This document shows, in pieces, positions 33,101-40,093 of a stretch of DNA of 64,000 bases (position 1 is the stretch's first letter; every line of letters begins with the position of its first letter). Below the pieces are notes generated by a model. It was not told where the DNA came from. It saw only the letters and a program-made list of their open reading frames with translations, and ran no database searches. The stretch is from positions 13,611,001 through 13,675,000 of the forward strand of contig NC_060105.1 of the NCBI RefSeq assembly GCF_021155765.1, given 5' to 3'. This stretch comes from Diprion similis. Its lineage: Eukaryota; Arthropoda; Insecta; Hymenoptera; Diprionidae. Position numbers and translations under genes: made by a program.

Positions 33101-35408
33101 TGACCACATGTTCCCTGGGTTAATTTATTCAGCTTGACCGCCTCTATTATCCCTATCAATTTAGTCACTTAGTCCTGGGACACCCTGTATATATGCATAA
33201 TCATATACCGGGAGTCTCTGGTGAAAGTGCCGACATTGAGCCATACGGTCACCGCCAGCGCCAACACGTGCACAAGTTTTTGTTCGCAGCATTTGCCCGC
33301 TACGCTTGGCTCACGTAAAAGTTGTGCGTGTGTTGCGCTGGCGGTGACTGCATGGCTCGGCACTTCACCAGAGAATCCCGGTAAACACATGTATATGGGA
33401 CGGGTTTATCTATGCGTAGGATATATCATAGTGGTCGTAAGTCAGCGCCACTCACAAAATTATTCTATAGCGCTCTTTTTAAGGCATTATACCAAGTTTC
33501 GTTATTCGATGCAATTACAAAATTTAATACAATGATTTGCAAATATTATAATTCTTTTAATGTAAGATTATAATGTTATTATGAGTCATTCCAAAAAGAT
33601 TTTAAATCTACATTTGTACGGTCACTATGCGACTTCTTGAAATTCTACCTAGATTATCCAGTAATCTGTACGTTTTATTTTGATCTTGAAGGAGCAATAG
33701 AGCAAACACTGACACCAAAAGTCTCTGTGTCTTAATCATTTTTCTAGGATATCTGTGTTGTAAATGGTTATTATAGTTGTTTTCATCGATAAGGGTACAA
33801 CAATGAATTGTTTTCGTGGGATCGGTTTTAGTTTTAACGAAAATTATTTGTGAATTTTCTTTGAATCCAGTTAAACCCTTTTGATGACAACGCTTAAAGT
33901 GGCTATCACTTTCGTTCCGGAACGTTAGTCGGACTGGAAAGATTCTTTTATGGCAAAATTTCTATTTTGCGAGTATGTCGATTCAAAGTTATTCAACTCA
34001 GTCTTAGTTGAAAATCTAGTATACATTTTGCATTCTAAGAAAGTTGTAGTTTCACGAATATTAACGTATGAAAAAATCGTAACTCCTAAACGGCGATCGT
34101 AACCACTTAGCGGTCAAGTGAAAACGTTTTGTCATCAATCAATAAAAATGCACAACAAATTCAAGCAACGACTTATGATTCCAAAAAAATGGCAGTTTTT
34201 CTAAAGCCATTCACGTAGCACATTAAACTTGGTTATATTTTCAATTTGACGACAAAAATTAGCCAGAGATTCAGTTTTATGAGAGATAAATTCCAAATAT
34301 CTTTTTCACTGAGAAATACTTATAATTGTTTATAGTTAATAGAAAGTTCTAGTAATATAGACATTGTTAAAATTACGACTTGAATATTGTTGAAATTATA
34401 AGAAAATTTCTCACAAGTAAGTATTTAGCGGGTTTATAATTGTCAACACTACATTTTTTAATTATTAAAGCATTCAATCTGTTTGTTTAGTAAATCATAT
34501 TGTTTCAGTTGAATAAAAGCTGAACTAGAAATGTCTCTCGGTATTCTGAACAGCTGGTGCAAAATCTGACAAAATTTGTCAAAGTCCATTTCGTACAGCA
34601 GAAACAGTGAAAAAATCGGAGACTCATTTGGTGAGGGTCGGGGATAAACTTTGTTCACATTCGTTCGGACACCTCTATATATTGTTGATTTGAAGTCTGT
34701 TTATTGATACCATCATTTTTTTCCTTTTTTTTTAATATCAATCTCATCAATATCATTTATTGAGGAATAGAATTCAACTGAAATTAGTCAAACCATATTC
34801 AACTGAAGAAGCTAGTGGAACCTTCTTGGTGGAGAGCCCATAAGCGATCGCCTAGACTGCCTAGTGTGTAAGCTAGTCCTGATTTACTTTAAAGTTAACT
34901 TTTGTAAATGATTCAATTCTATTAAAAATGCTTTCAGGATCAAGTCCGTATCTTTGAATGCGGCTAAGAGAGAACGATGAGAAAGGGGCATCTTTTTTCA
35001 AACTTGGATTTAGGATATCTCCTTCGGAGAGTATTTTTTCTTTTTGCTGTGTAAAACAGGATTTTCAGGTGAGGCCGGAAACAGATGTTATCTCCACAAG
35101 AAATATTCTAACGTGTACATTTAATAATGATGAATAATTTGAGATAATTAGAATAATACGTGTTTTTATCATACGAAGATGGTAGAAAAAATTAAGGAAT
35201 TAAGTATCTACGCTGACAATGAGTTATAGAAAAATACCTACTTTGTCTTGTTCTCTTTGTAGTCCGCCGGTTTTTTTCCTGGGTCAAGATAATCCTTCGG
35301 TATGGTGTACAACGAGGGAGTCATCCGATTTCCAGAATCTTGATCCGCGCCGGAATTTCCGGTTGGTACCGAGGCTACGGCCATTGACGATGAAAATGGA
35401 ATTACCAT
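8951..35408 (-). CDS. S: Protein Star homologue (EGFR-ligand trafficking regulator), full gene span, six coding exons
   Basis: The exons join as complement(35242-35408, 26726-26920, 20330-20540, 16744-16908, 12809-13000, 8951-9136), giving 371 codons. Every intron has GT-AG ends, and the phases (2, 2, 0, 0, 0) join without a break. The protein is type II: a Ser/Gly-rich cytosolic N-terminus, a charged stop RR at 92-93, one membrane segment at about 94-114, then a luminal part with four N-glycosylation sequons (N128, N163, N204, N292). The luminal part follows the order of FkbM/Methyltransf_21-like domains: an ELVTYIRE helix, a [11 protein letters not shown] block at about 207-217, [16 protein letters not shown] at 281-290, DYLSLD at 297-302, and a VLDTIP-type C-terminal block. 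Drosophila Star is a single-pass membrane protein that helps export Spitz-type EGFR ligands from the ER; the same role here is inference from the family. This copy is much shorter than the Drosophila protein. A Star-like paralogue is the alternative. Confidence 0.85.
9205..9560 (-). mobile_element. tRNA-derived SINE-like element
   Basis: On the minus strand a GGGTAGGTAGTGGTC A-box-like block (near 9415-9400) is followed, about 45 bp on, by GGGTTCGAATCC (9373-9362), a good Pol III B box. The 3' end runs into an ATT-rich simple tail (about 9270-9205). The head, with TTAAGTCGGCTGCAGCCGCATAA near 9553-9530, is shared with the copy at 10205-10375. The layout of head, Pol III boxes, body and simple tail is that of a SINE. 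Not a functional tRNA: no acceptor or anticodon stem pairs. Confidence 0.65.
10205..10375 (+). mobile_element. Second SINE-like copy, inverted relative to the first
   Basis: The head (TTAAGCCGGCTGCAGCTGCATAA, 10213-10235) and the following block of about 60 bp match the head of the 9.2-9.56 kb element in reverse orientation. It ends in a mixed ATC/ATT simple-repeat tail (about 10318-10373). The section with the Pol III boxes is missing, so it is a truncated or internally deleted copy. Confidence 0.6.
10525..10660 (+). repeat. Dispersed repeat with a G18 tract
   Basis: An 18-base G run at 10588-10605 is bounded by GTTTCAGCCC on the left and GGCTCCTCAGAACTGT on the right. The same flanks in reverse orientation bound the C27 run at 19959-19985. 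The shared flanks show this is one repeat family whose homopolymer has changed length, not two chance runs. Confidence 0.65.
10661..11689. other. Star intron 5 sequence, no feature recognised
   Basis: AT-rich intron DNA with a T tract at about 10990-11000. The open frame at 11330-11599 has no domain or splice support, and I read it as chance. Confidence 0.45.
11690..11900 (+). repeat. Dispersed repeat, GAATGTCACGTGGTTGAT family, copy 1
   Basis: AACTTGGTGGGAAGGAATGCC starts a block in which the phrase GAATG(C/T)CAC(A/G)TGGTTGAT occurs twice, about 75-80 bp apart. A degenerate third unit, AGGATGTTTGATGTCACAC, follows. A homologous block in reverse orientation lies at about 21270-21500. It sits in Star intron 5. 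The plus-strand frame is open for 63 codons, but no protein family is recognised. Confidence 0.6.
11901..12808. other. Star intron 5 proximal part, no feature recognised
   Basis: AT-rich with one GC-richer patch (about 12480-12610) containing no recognisable gene, tRNA or terminal inverted repeat. Confidence 0.4.
12809..13000 (-). CDS. S: Star exon 5 (FkbM-like core, CFPLYS and YLSLD blocks)
   Basis: A phase-0 exon of 64 codons (residues 247-310), with acceptor TTCTGTCGCAG and donor CAG|GTAAGC. It carries [10 protein letters not shown], the sequon N292-C-T and DYLSLD. In many FkbM proteins the D of the last block is followed by a conserved (V/I)EG.E stretch; here the residues are SSDAQDAQ. 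The exon lies in an ordinary AT-rich setting and its reading frame extends in both directions only into intron. Confidence 0.88.
13384..13869 (-). pseudogene. N-terminal fragment of a Mutator-like transposase
   Basis: A 162-codon frame begins at an ATG (13869) with [15 protein letters not shown] low-complexity linker follows, then [20 protein letters not shown] and a spaced second cysteine, a layout like the N-terminal treble-clef region of arthropod Mutator-like transposases. It stops before any catalytic domain, so at best it is a truncated copy. A 12-bp unit (CTTCAACAGGTG) is repeated three times at about 13652-13687 and codes for APVE repeats. It lies in Star intron 4. The family assignment rests on the cysteine layout and general style; it could instead be another zinc-binding transposon ORF. 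Confidence 0.4.
14540..14893 (+). CDS. Unidentified 117-codon frame with one membrane segment
   Basis: Begins ATG and predicts a short basic/aromatic N-terminus, then a strongly hydrophobic stretch at about residues 32-49 ([17 protein letters not shown]), then an acidic/basic tail of about 65 residues. I do not recognise the protein. It lies inside the inverted-arm element and runs opposite to Star. The hydrophobic core coincides with T-rich DNA, so it may be chance. Confidence 0.2.
   Translation: MSFLSTFIRFDQFVYDKLLRWKFVSVIIEHTSLMVPLIIVLFFLFFLLYSFPNEPEPVERRMKNVNIDLDFEPLETVRFRSDHFRGRCSPRPAVDSSKEAFWPYSENRSQRVLSDPA
15078..15268. repeat. Foldback MITE nested in the long-TIR element
   Basis: The left arm 15081-15128 contains CTACGTGGCGCTGGTAGTC; the right arm 15221-15268 carries its complement GACTACCAGCGCCACGTA. 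Both arms also share CTCTTAACGT-type ends. The loop of about 90 bp has no coding sign. Confidence 0.7.
15876..16301 (+). other. Open frame across the right inverted arm
   Basis: The right arm is open for 141 codons on the plus strand. The left arm, read on the minus strand, carries the same peptide phrases ([38 protein letters not shown]) but split by a frameshift near 14240-14340. I recognise no domain. It may be a short gene end carried in the arms, or chance openness. Confidence 0.3.
16744..16908 (-). CDS. S: Star exon 4 (FkbM-like core)
   Basis: A phase-0 exon of 55 codons (residues 192-246), with acceptor ATATTTAG and donor GTGAGA. It starts VGAIS and continues with [18 protein letters not shown] and LHACLS, in the same order as FkbM-family domains. 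Sequon N204-M-S lies near the start. The donor is preceded by GAG, so it forms a near-consensus GAG|GTGAGA. Confidence 0.88.
16909..17848. other. Star intron 3, featureless part
   Basis: AT-rich, with T runs at 17530-17546 and 17703-17711. No gene, RNA or inverted repeat recognised. Confidence 0.45.
18190..18220. repeat. Perfect short palindrome (TGCGTAAAAT..ATTTTACGCA)
   Basis: TGCGTAAAATGGGATTTTACGCA forms a near-perfect hairpin with a minimal loop. A sister hairpin, GCGTAAAACAGTGTTTTACGC, lies at about 18744-18764. The pair may be the ends of a small element of about 570 bp, since the words GCGTAAAA and TTTTACGC also recur around 32640-32690. Confidence 0.5.
18744..18768. repeat. Second GCGTAAAA hairpin
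   Basis: The perfect 21-base palindrome GCGTAAAACAGTGTTTTACGC, sister of the one at 18190-18220; both lie in Star intron 3. Confidence 0.5.
19890..20015 (-). repeat. Dispersed repeat with a C27 tract (inverted copy of the 10.5-kb repeat)
   Basis: A 27-base C run at 19959-19985 is bounded by ACAGTTCTGCGGAGCC and GGGCTGAAAC, the reverse complements of the flanks of the G18 run at 10588-10605. Similarity continues weakly beyond, including a TGTCAT-AAGT block at about 20022-20035. Confidence 0.65.
20330..20540 (-). CDS. S: Star exon 3 (stem and start of FkbM-like domain)
   Basis: The acceptor is GATGTGCAG and the donor GTGAGT. The first G completes Arg121; the remaining 70 codons are residues 122-191. 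It holds the luminal stem, sequons N128 and N163, the helix ELVTYIRE and the phrase [12 protein letters not shown]. The last sits where active FkbM enzymes carry an acidic, glycine-rich SAM-binding motif. Confidence 0.87.
20541..21269. other. Star intron 2, featureless distal part
   Basis: AT-rich intron sequence next to exon 3. The open frames at 20673-20921 and 20899-21093 have no domain or splice support. Confidence 0.4.
21100..21500 (-). repeat. Dispersed repeat, GAATGTCACGTGGTTGAT family, copy 2
   Basis: Read on the minus strand, AACTTGGTGGGGAAAAGAATG near 21482 is followed by two GAATGT(A/C)ACGTGGTTGA units about 25 bp apart. The phrases GGGTGTTTGATG and ACAAACAGTTC follow, all shared with the plus-strand block at 11690-11900. 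A minus-strand frame (21327-21103) contains [10 protein letters not shown], and the other copy has [10 protein letters not shown] in the same place. The repeat may therefore derive from a coding sequence, but I cannot name it. Confidence 0.55.
21501..24012. other. Star intron 2, mostly featureless
   Basis: AT-rich. Apart from the direct repeat at 23244-23417 I see no feature. Open frames of 60-100 codons here overlap on both strands and show no domain. Confidence 0.4.
23244..23417 (+). repeat. Two-copy direct repeat, period 140 bp
   Basis: A 34-bp unit (CCGTTTAATTTTCTTGA, then A(A/G)CAGGTATCATCGATA) occurs at 23244-23277 and 23384-23417 with a single mismatch. The intervening 106 bp is unrelated to the unit. 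Confidence 0.8.
24013..24423. mobile_element. TTAA-flanked MITE with GGGG termini
   Basis: TTAA at 24013-24016 and 24420-24423 bracket inverted ends. The left end TTAAGGGGTCTACCCAACTG pairs with the right end, read inward as TTAAGGGGCTACCCCACCAA. Both then run through AAAAAAAGGGTTTTTTCAAG. TTAA duplication with G-rich ends fits Kolobok-type (or piggyBac-type) elements. No coding capacity; it is mobilised, if at all, by a transposase elsewhere. Confidence 0.8.
24613..25051. mobile_element. TA-flanked MITE with about 110-bp TIRs
   Basis: The left arm starts GGGTGAGCCAAAAAAACTAA and the right arm ends with its complement (TTAGTTTTTTTGGCTCACCC). Pairing continues for about 110 bp (24613-24723 with 24940-25051). 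TA at 24611-24612 and 25052-25053 is the likely target duplication, which fits the Tc1/mariner class. No transposase is present. Confidence 0.8.
25199..26553. mobile_element. Element with CTAC(A/T)CGGAG inverted ends
   Basis: CTACACGGAGGGAAAAAAGT at 25199-25218 is mirrored by ACTTTTTTCTCCGAGTAG at 26536-26553. The 1.36-kb interior is rich in TTGAATCAA/GTTGATT words and has no coding region. A matching CTCCGAGTAG end occurs at about 39662-39671 next to similar TTGATTCAA-rich DNA, suggesting a second, broken copy. No target duplication was identified. Confidence 0.5.
26110..26205 (+). repeat. tRNA-like / SINE head fragment
   Basis: TAGGAATGGTAGAATG (A-box-like, about 26138-26153) is followed by AGTTCGAATCCCGAAC (B box, about 26179-26194) at roughly tRNA spacing. 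No complete cloverleaf pairs, so I read it as a tRNA-derived repeat fragment, not a tRNA gene. Confidence 0.4.
26726..26920 (-). CDS. S: Star exon 2 (transmembrane segment)
   Basis: The exon runs from acceptor TTTTCGCAG to donor GTGCGT. It is open from its first base and codes for residues 57-120. A Ser/Thr-rich linker is followed by KKPWCRR and a hydrophobic stretch of about 21 residues ending at Trp114, then acidic SEDAD. Positive residues before the membrane segment and negative ones after it fit an N-cytosolic, C-luminal orientation. Confidence 0.85.
27056..27516. mobile_element. Solo LTR of a retrotransposon
   Basis: The 461-bp block opens TGTCGGGGAGCGCGG and closes CGTGCGCCGACA, giving the perfect terminal inverted hexamer TGTCGG/CCGACA with the canonical TG...CA ends. 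It is GC-richer than the intron around it. The flanks TATA (27052-27055) and TATT (27517-27520) may be a 4-bp target duplication with one change. No internal retroviral domain lies on either side, so it is a solo LTR. The superfamily is unknown. Confidence 0.65.
27742..28480. mobile_element. TTAA-type foldback element, arms of about 365 bp
   Basis: Almost the whole block is one imperfect palindrome centred near 28110. The left end TTAAGGGAGGAAACCAGTTT matches the right end, which reads inward CTTAGGGGGGGAAGCCAGTTT. Inner landmarks such as GATCGCCATCCGA (27940-27952) and TCGGATGGCAATCGTCC (28280-28296) also pair. The left TTAA is intact; the right one appears mutated to CTAA. The ends resemble those of the 24.0-kb and 40.1-kb elements. 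The open frame at 28113-28343 lies in the right arm and has no identity. Confidence 0.8.
28481..30914. other. Star intron 1, mostly featureless
   Basis: AT-rich intron DNA. The only signal is the stretch ACCCCTTAACTGCCGAACCG followed by GGGTCCAAATGACCCC at 29401-29436, which resembles a transposon end and has a partner at 37535-37570. Confidence 0.4.
29400..29440 (+). repeat. Transposon-end-like GGGTC/GACCC motif, copy 1
   Basis: CCTTAACTGCCGAACCGGGG then TCCAAATGACCCCA. The partner at 37538-37571 keeps the CCCTT.. (G)CTGC.. CCGAGGTC.AAATGACCCCA framework. It may be the end of piggyBac-like or other TTAA elements; no opposite end was found. Confidence 0.35.
30915..31314. mobile_element. GC-rich short-TIR element containing a G22 tract, with TCTA duplications
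   Basis: CCCAGGCGCGGC at 30919-30930 is mirrored by GCCGCGCCTGGG at 31299-31310, and each end is flanked directly by TCTA (30915-30918, 31311-31314). Inside each end sits a GGTGTGGAG(C/T) block. A 22-base G run lies at 30971-30992. The interior is AT-rich with no coding sign. The superfamily is uncertain; the 4-bp duplication is seen directly. Confidence 0.7.
31315..33189. other. Star intron 1, degenerate repeat-rich stretch
   Basis: No gene is seen. From 31890 to 32690 there are scattered GTAAAA/TTTTAC words and short inverted blocks similar to those in the 18.2-18.8 kb hairpins, suggesting an old related insertion. GGGACACCCTGTATA at 33177-33191 resembles a common insect repeat end. Confidence 0.35.
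33195..33410. repeat. Palindromic MITE of about 215 bp
   Basis: The left arm, starting at ACCGGGAGTCTCTGGTGAAAG (33208 on), is mirrored by the right arm ending CTTCACCAGAGAATCCCGGT (33364-33383). The long inner block GGTCACCGCCAGCGCCAAC (33248-33266) pairs with GTTGCGCTGGCGGTGAC (33333-33349). The element is GC-richer than its surroundings. No coding potential. Confidence 0.8.
33411..35241. other. Star intron 1, proximal part
   Basis: AT-rich intron immediately downstream of exon 1. No repeat with definable ends and no gene is recognised. Confidence 0.45.
35242..35408 (-). CDS. S: Star exon 1 (first coding exon, cytosolic N-terminus)
   Basis: This exon encodes residues 1-55 plus two bases of codon 56. 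The ATG at 35408-35406 is the first in-frame ATG and sits in a good context (A at -3, G at +4). Upstream sequence stays open in the same frame but offers only non-ATG starts. The peptide is Ser/Gly/Ala-rich and then Lys-rich, with no signal peptide, as expected for a type II cytosolic tail. The donor GTAGGT at 35241-35236 leaves AA, which combines with the first G of exon 2 to make Lys. Reading through instead meets a stop in the next codon, so the splice is needed. Confidence 0.72.
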
Positions 35409-36650
35409 TATTCGATTCACCGCAGCAAATATATGCGATGCGGCACCGAGGAGCTTGTAAATTCCTGGATAGCCTCTGTCGCGGTTTATCTTTACTCTCG
35501 AGTGGGAACAAAGAGACCAGCAACAATGTCGCGGGGTTGGTTTGCCGGGATTTTCACAGTCGTTTCGACACCCCAATGCGTCGGTCGTCTGCGCAAGGGA
35601 GTGCAGACGCCAGGATCTTGGGCCAATCCGCACTCATTAGACTTCACAAGAAACGCAAGTTTCGAGTACGTTATGTGTGCTACGCTAACACCTATGCTTA
35701 AACTTGCTGTATTACTGAGGCATTGACCTTTCGCTCCCGACCCAGAGTAAAATCAGGTAGGTATCATACACAATACCGCACTTTCGTGTAAACTCGTCAC
35801 TTCTTCACTCCATGAATAACGCGTCGGTGAGCCTGTCACACACCAGATCGACACAGGCTTGCCGGTGATAAACGAGAATGAAAAACCTCCGCGTGGATTG
35901 ACAACCAACAACTACCGCTCCATAAAACCAGTCAGCCTCGTGCCGGCTGTGTTCCACTGCAGCGTAATGACTCCCGCGTCGTTCCTCGGTCTTTAATTCA
36001 TAACTTGACACGAAGAGCCGGCAGCCTGCACGTCTAGATGCCTGGGTTCCTCGGCATACTTGGTTCTACGACGCGCGGACGTTCCTATGTGTACGTTGCG
36101 GATGTGGTAGCGTACGTCGCAGCGTGACTCACCCGCGTTAGGAAATCATCCCTGCCACATCCTTATTGCAGATCGTTATAGCGTGGATTTCAGCCTTTTC
36201 GTATCTGAGAAATATCTTGTCCTTCCCCCTTTTCATTCGCTCTGCCACTCGGATCTGGCTTCTGGCTCGCTCGAATGTCGACTGCCCGGCACCTGGGCCC
36301 ATGGACGTGACGAGGCTGCTCTCGGTACAATGCCTTCGCCTGTACGTATTTAAGCGACGATGTATAAAGCACAGATGTGTGTATACGTGCGCCTATTGCT
36401 TGACGTTACTATGTTTGTGTGTACCCATATACCGTACACAACCACACGCAGTGTATCCTCTCCTTCGTTCAATAGCCTCGTCCTTCTCTAGCCCCAAGAA
36501 GGGGAGCCCGGTGCCGATCGACGCATCTCGCTCTACCAGGGGTTTATAGGCAAGAGGTTCTCCTGCTGCCCAAGTCGTGTCGCAGCCAGGTAAGTCAGTA
36601 GTTCTCAAATTAATTGTACCTGTCTGGTTTTAGTTTTGTAGGCTGGACGG
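35409..36650 (-). promoter_or_regulatory. CpG-rich 5' UTR / promoter block of Star (inferred)
   Basis: This is one of the most GC- and CpG-rich stretches in the window, and it lies directly upstream of the Star ATG. Open frames occur on both strands in overlapping frames, typical of GC-rich non-coding DNA. On the minus strand CCTAACGCGG|GTGAGTCACG (donor GTGAGT at 36132-36127) is a strong donor that could end a non-coding first exon. Acceptor-like CAG sites lie at about 35720-35735. The transcription start is not determined. Confidence 0.4.
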
Positions 36651-37746
36651 ATACGACGGACCAGCCAGGTCGTCTGAATCCAAAGTTAGATAGATGGAAA
36701 GAACCGTTGGTAAATATCGTGCAAGAATTTTTGCGCCAACGATAGTCAAGACTAATCAAACAACATTCGTACCTTGTTATAGAAATGATTTTGGACAAAT
36801 TCCAAGCTGAGATATCAATAATTTGAGAAAAGATTTGATAGTAGACATTTTTTTAATCATTCAATTCTAGTATTTTTCAACCAATTCTAATGCTGTAAGC
36901 TCATTTCGCACGCTTACCAGATTCCCTTAAATTATCTGAAAAACACTCAAGAAATCTGATATTATAGTATCAATATAACCTATAAGTGCTATTGTTAACG
37001 AACATCTGTTGCGCCGTACTTAAACACATCTATTTTCATTTACTCTGGAGATAATGTATTTGATGACTACTGCTATGAATTTTTGCTGAAATTGGAACAT
37101 TTTGTATTATTTTGTAGAAAATTGAAAATGTGGACAGTTTTTCATAAAGAATTGTGAACATTTAAAAAAAAATTTAATGTCTTGTAGACTTATTACTGAA
37201 AAAATACAAATTTTCATGAAAATTGGCAAGTTTTTATGAGAAATTATGCGTATTTACAATTTTTCGTACAAAATTATACGAAATGTTCGAATTTCTCTGA
37301 AAATTCGTAAAAAATCCTAGAAATCATTTTCACCAGGGACGTAACTACGAGTATTCGTAAAATGTTTGGAGATCAGTAGTTCGATGATGAAAATAAACAC
37401 AGGCAACATTAGAATCGGTCCAAAAACATCAGAGTTTAATGATTATGAATGTTCTAATTATGAAATCTTTCTCAAATTTTTATATTTCTTTCGCCGAGTG
37501 ACTGGTATTCAATTCTCCTGTCAATTTTAGTCAATCCCTTCGGCTGCACACCGAGGTCAAAATGACCCCATGGCACCTTCACCGTGAATTTCATATAAAA
37601 ACATGCGAACTAATCTGATTTGATCCACTATAAGCAATGAAATATCGTAAATATAGTTAATTCATTCTTTTTCCAAAAAATGAACTGCACTCACTCGATT
37701 AAATCCTTTTTTTTTCATCGGACAGTATCTTCATATATATATATTA
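36651..37746. other. Upstream of Star, no gene recognised
   Basis: AT-rich sequence between the Star promoter block and the foldback at 37.7 kb. The GGTCAAAATGACCCCA motif at 37556-37571 is the partner of the one at 29400-29440. Confidence 0.4.
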
Positions 37747-38528
37747 GGGTGGATCAAAAAAAATGAAAATTTTTGTTGTCAGTCCCCGTGAAAATATCGT
37801 TTAAGATAACGAAAAAAAAAATTCTGTCAGAGTTTGAGCTCTTAATATAAATATTAAGGGGTGCCTATTTGCGATTTTTCATTTCCCATTTGAATAACAA
37901 ATTTTTTTATGTGTTTTTGTTTTGGAAAATTATCATTCAACAGCGGATTGCCTTATCGTAAAGAGCAATACATATTTTTGTAGGAAATTGAACGATCTAC
38001 AAAAAAGGTTTGTTGCGATTTTGTCGTAAATCTACTCGTTCAAAAGTTGATGAAAATATAAATTTCGTACAGTAGTTTACGTTAAAAACTTATTTCTTGT
38101 TAAGTAATTGGAAATTTCGGGAAAATTTCGATGTTTTAGTAAAGAAGATAACATGAACTTTGAGCAATATTGTATTTTTTTCATTTTTCAACGATTATTT
38201 CATAGTGGTAATCACAAAAATCGTCAAATTTAACATAACTAATTTTTAACTTTAAGTAACTTTTGAACCAGTAGATTTACGAAAAAAGCGCAACAGACCT
38301 TTTTTGTAGATCGTTCAATTTCCTACAAAAATATGTATTGCTCTTTACGATAAGACAATCCGTAGTTGAGTGATAAAATTCCAAAATGAAAAAAAAAAAC
38401 GTTTGCTGTGTTATCTAAGCGGGAAATGAAAAATCGCAAAAGGCAACTTTGATTATTAATATTAAGAGCTAAAAGTTTTACAGAACTTTTTTTTCGTCAT
38501 CTTGGACGATATTTTCTTTAGCCCACCG
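37747..38528. mobile_element. TA-flanked foldback element, arms of about 290 bp
   Basis: The left arm 37747-38060 and right arm 38255-38528 are reverse complements. The best-preserved core is the run ACGATCTACAAAAAAGG (37991-38007) and its mirror CCTTTTTTGTAGATCGT (38299-38315), with adjoining ATATTTTTGTAGGAAATTGA and its mirror. TA lies at 37745-37746 and 38529-38530. It sits inside AT microsatellite DNA. It is a Tc1/mariner-like MITE by ends and size. Confidence 0.75.
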
Positions 38529-40093
38529 TAATATATATATGTATATATATATATATTTTAAATACCTGTGTCTTAAGAGTTACTCAGTCAATTTTGAGTT
38601 CAAAATACTAAAAATTCAGTGAGTTATGATTTTTTGAATAGATTATGGATTTTTTTTCATATTCCAAATTTCATCTTGCTGAAAGTAACTAATTTTCCTT
38701 TAAATATGATGGTTAAATAGTATCCCACGATTTCAACTTATTCACATCGATATCTCTGTTTACTCGCAATGATTTTTGATCTGGGGTTTCCAGCGACCCT
38801 GGTGTGACATCAGTGTTATACGCAGGAGGAGTGCAGCGTGGGAAATATTATTTCACGTACGTAATATCTAGTCGAGAATTATTTTTCGGCCTAACTACCT
38901 CTCTGTCTTCCAGTTTAAAAGCATGCCATTATATCTCAGGAACGCATAAATGTTTTCAGATGAGAGTTATGTGCATGGCTGATACTCCCGGCCCATATAA
39001 CCTCAGTGTCGAAGCTGGATCGAAATCGGTCAAATGGTCCCGTATTTATTAGCTTTCAAAGATGACAAAAAAACATTTTTCTTTTTCTTTTTCTCCGCGC
39101 AGGAGTACCTTGTAATCACGATTCAGATCAAACGTGTAATCCTACCGACTTTAAGTTCCAAACACAGATATTTGGCACCAAAATCTCGCTCGGCTGTCAT
39201 CTTAAAGTCGCACAGTGAATCGATAACGAAAATGGCCACCATAATTTAGAGAAAGCGGCCTGAGTTGGGACCTTCGAGGAAAGTCCTGGATTGCCTCATT
39301 GCATGCACTCAGGCGGACATGTGGTTCACCGTATTGGGTGGTTGCCAAGTGCCAGGCCCTCTGAAAACACTCAACGCAAGGTAGTCAAACGGAACAAAAG
39401 CAATTCTTGAAACAACAAAATAGATTTTGTTGGAGTCCATTCATTTCAATCTAGTATCCGTTATTTATGCCAACTGCGATGACTAATTCAAAGATTTCCA
39501 TTTAGTTAGTTTCTCAAAATGATTTAGTTTAGAGAATTCTTTGATTCAACAAAAGCCTTTTTTGTCGCGATTGCGTGAAATATTGATTCGAGTGAACCTT
39601 TTCAAGTGTTTCCGAAATTGACTTAACTAAATATCATTCATTTGAAGTTTATATATGGTTCCTCCGAGTAGCATGTTTGTTGGCGGAAACAATTACGTAC
39701 TTCAAATAAAATAAGTACATGGCTCTAGCCAGCAAAAAATTTACACCGATCAAATGCCATACTTTGTTGCTTTAACCGGAGCGTAACTGGTTGAATTAGT
39801 TGCATTAATTTGTTTACGAGGTAAAACAAATTCTATATCCTTTAAAACAAGTAGAGAATATATTCACCGTAAACATTAGTAAGCTAGTACTATAAACGGC
39901 CACAAAGTAAATCCCGGGAATTTTCGATTCGATTCATTTTTGAGTCAATACATGATATAATACGAAGTATACATACTATGTGCTTGAATAACTCGAATGT
40001 TCAATTAATGCTAAAGATTCTAGTAATAACAAATTTCAGTACCTGTTTCAACCACTGAACTCTTGACTCAACAAAACATGAATTAGAACAAAC
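38529..40093. other. AT repeat, then no recognised gene
   Basis: An AT dinucleotide run at 38530-38556 borders the foldback. The open frames at 38804-39052 and 39034-39249 have no domain. From about 39370 the DNA is rich in TTGATTCAA-like words similar to the 25.2-26.5 kb element, and CTCCGAGTAG at 39662-39671 matches that element's end. Confidence 0.4.

Noticed and set aside
35219..35726. Plus-strand open frames of 160 and 97 codons
   Set aside because: They are antisense shadows of GC-rich Star exon 1 and its upstream region, with no domain.
36166..36549. 127-codon plus-strand frame
   Set aside because: Lies in the CpG-rich promoter-like block, has no domain, and frames are open on both strands there.
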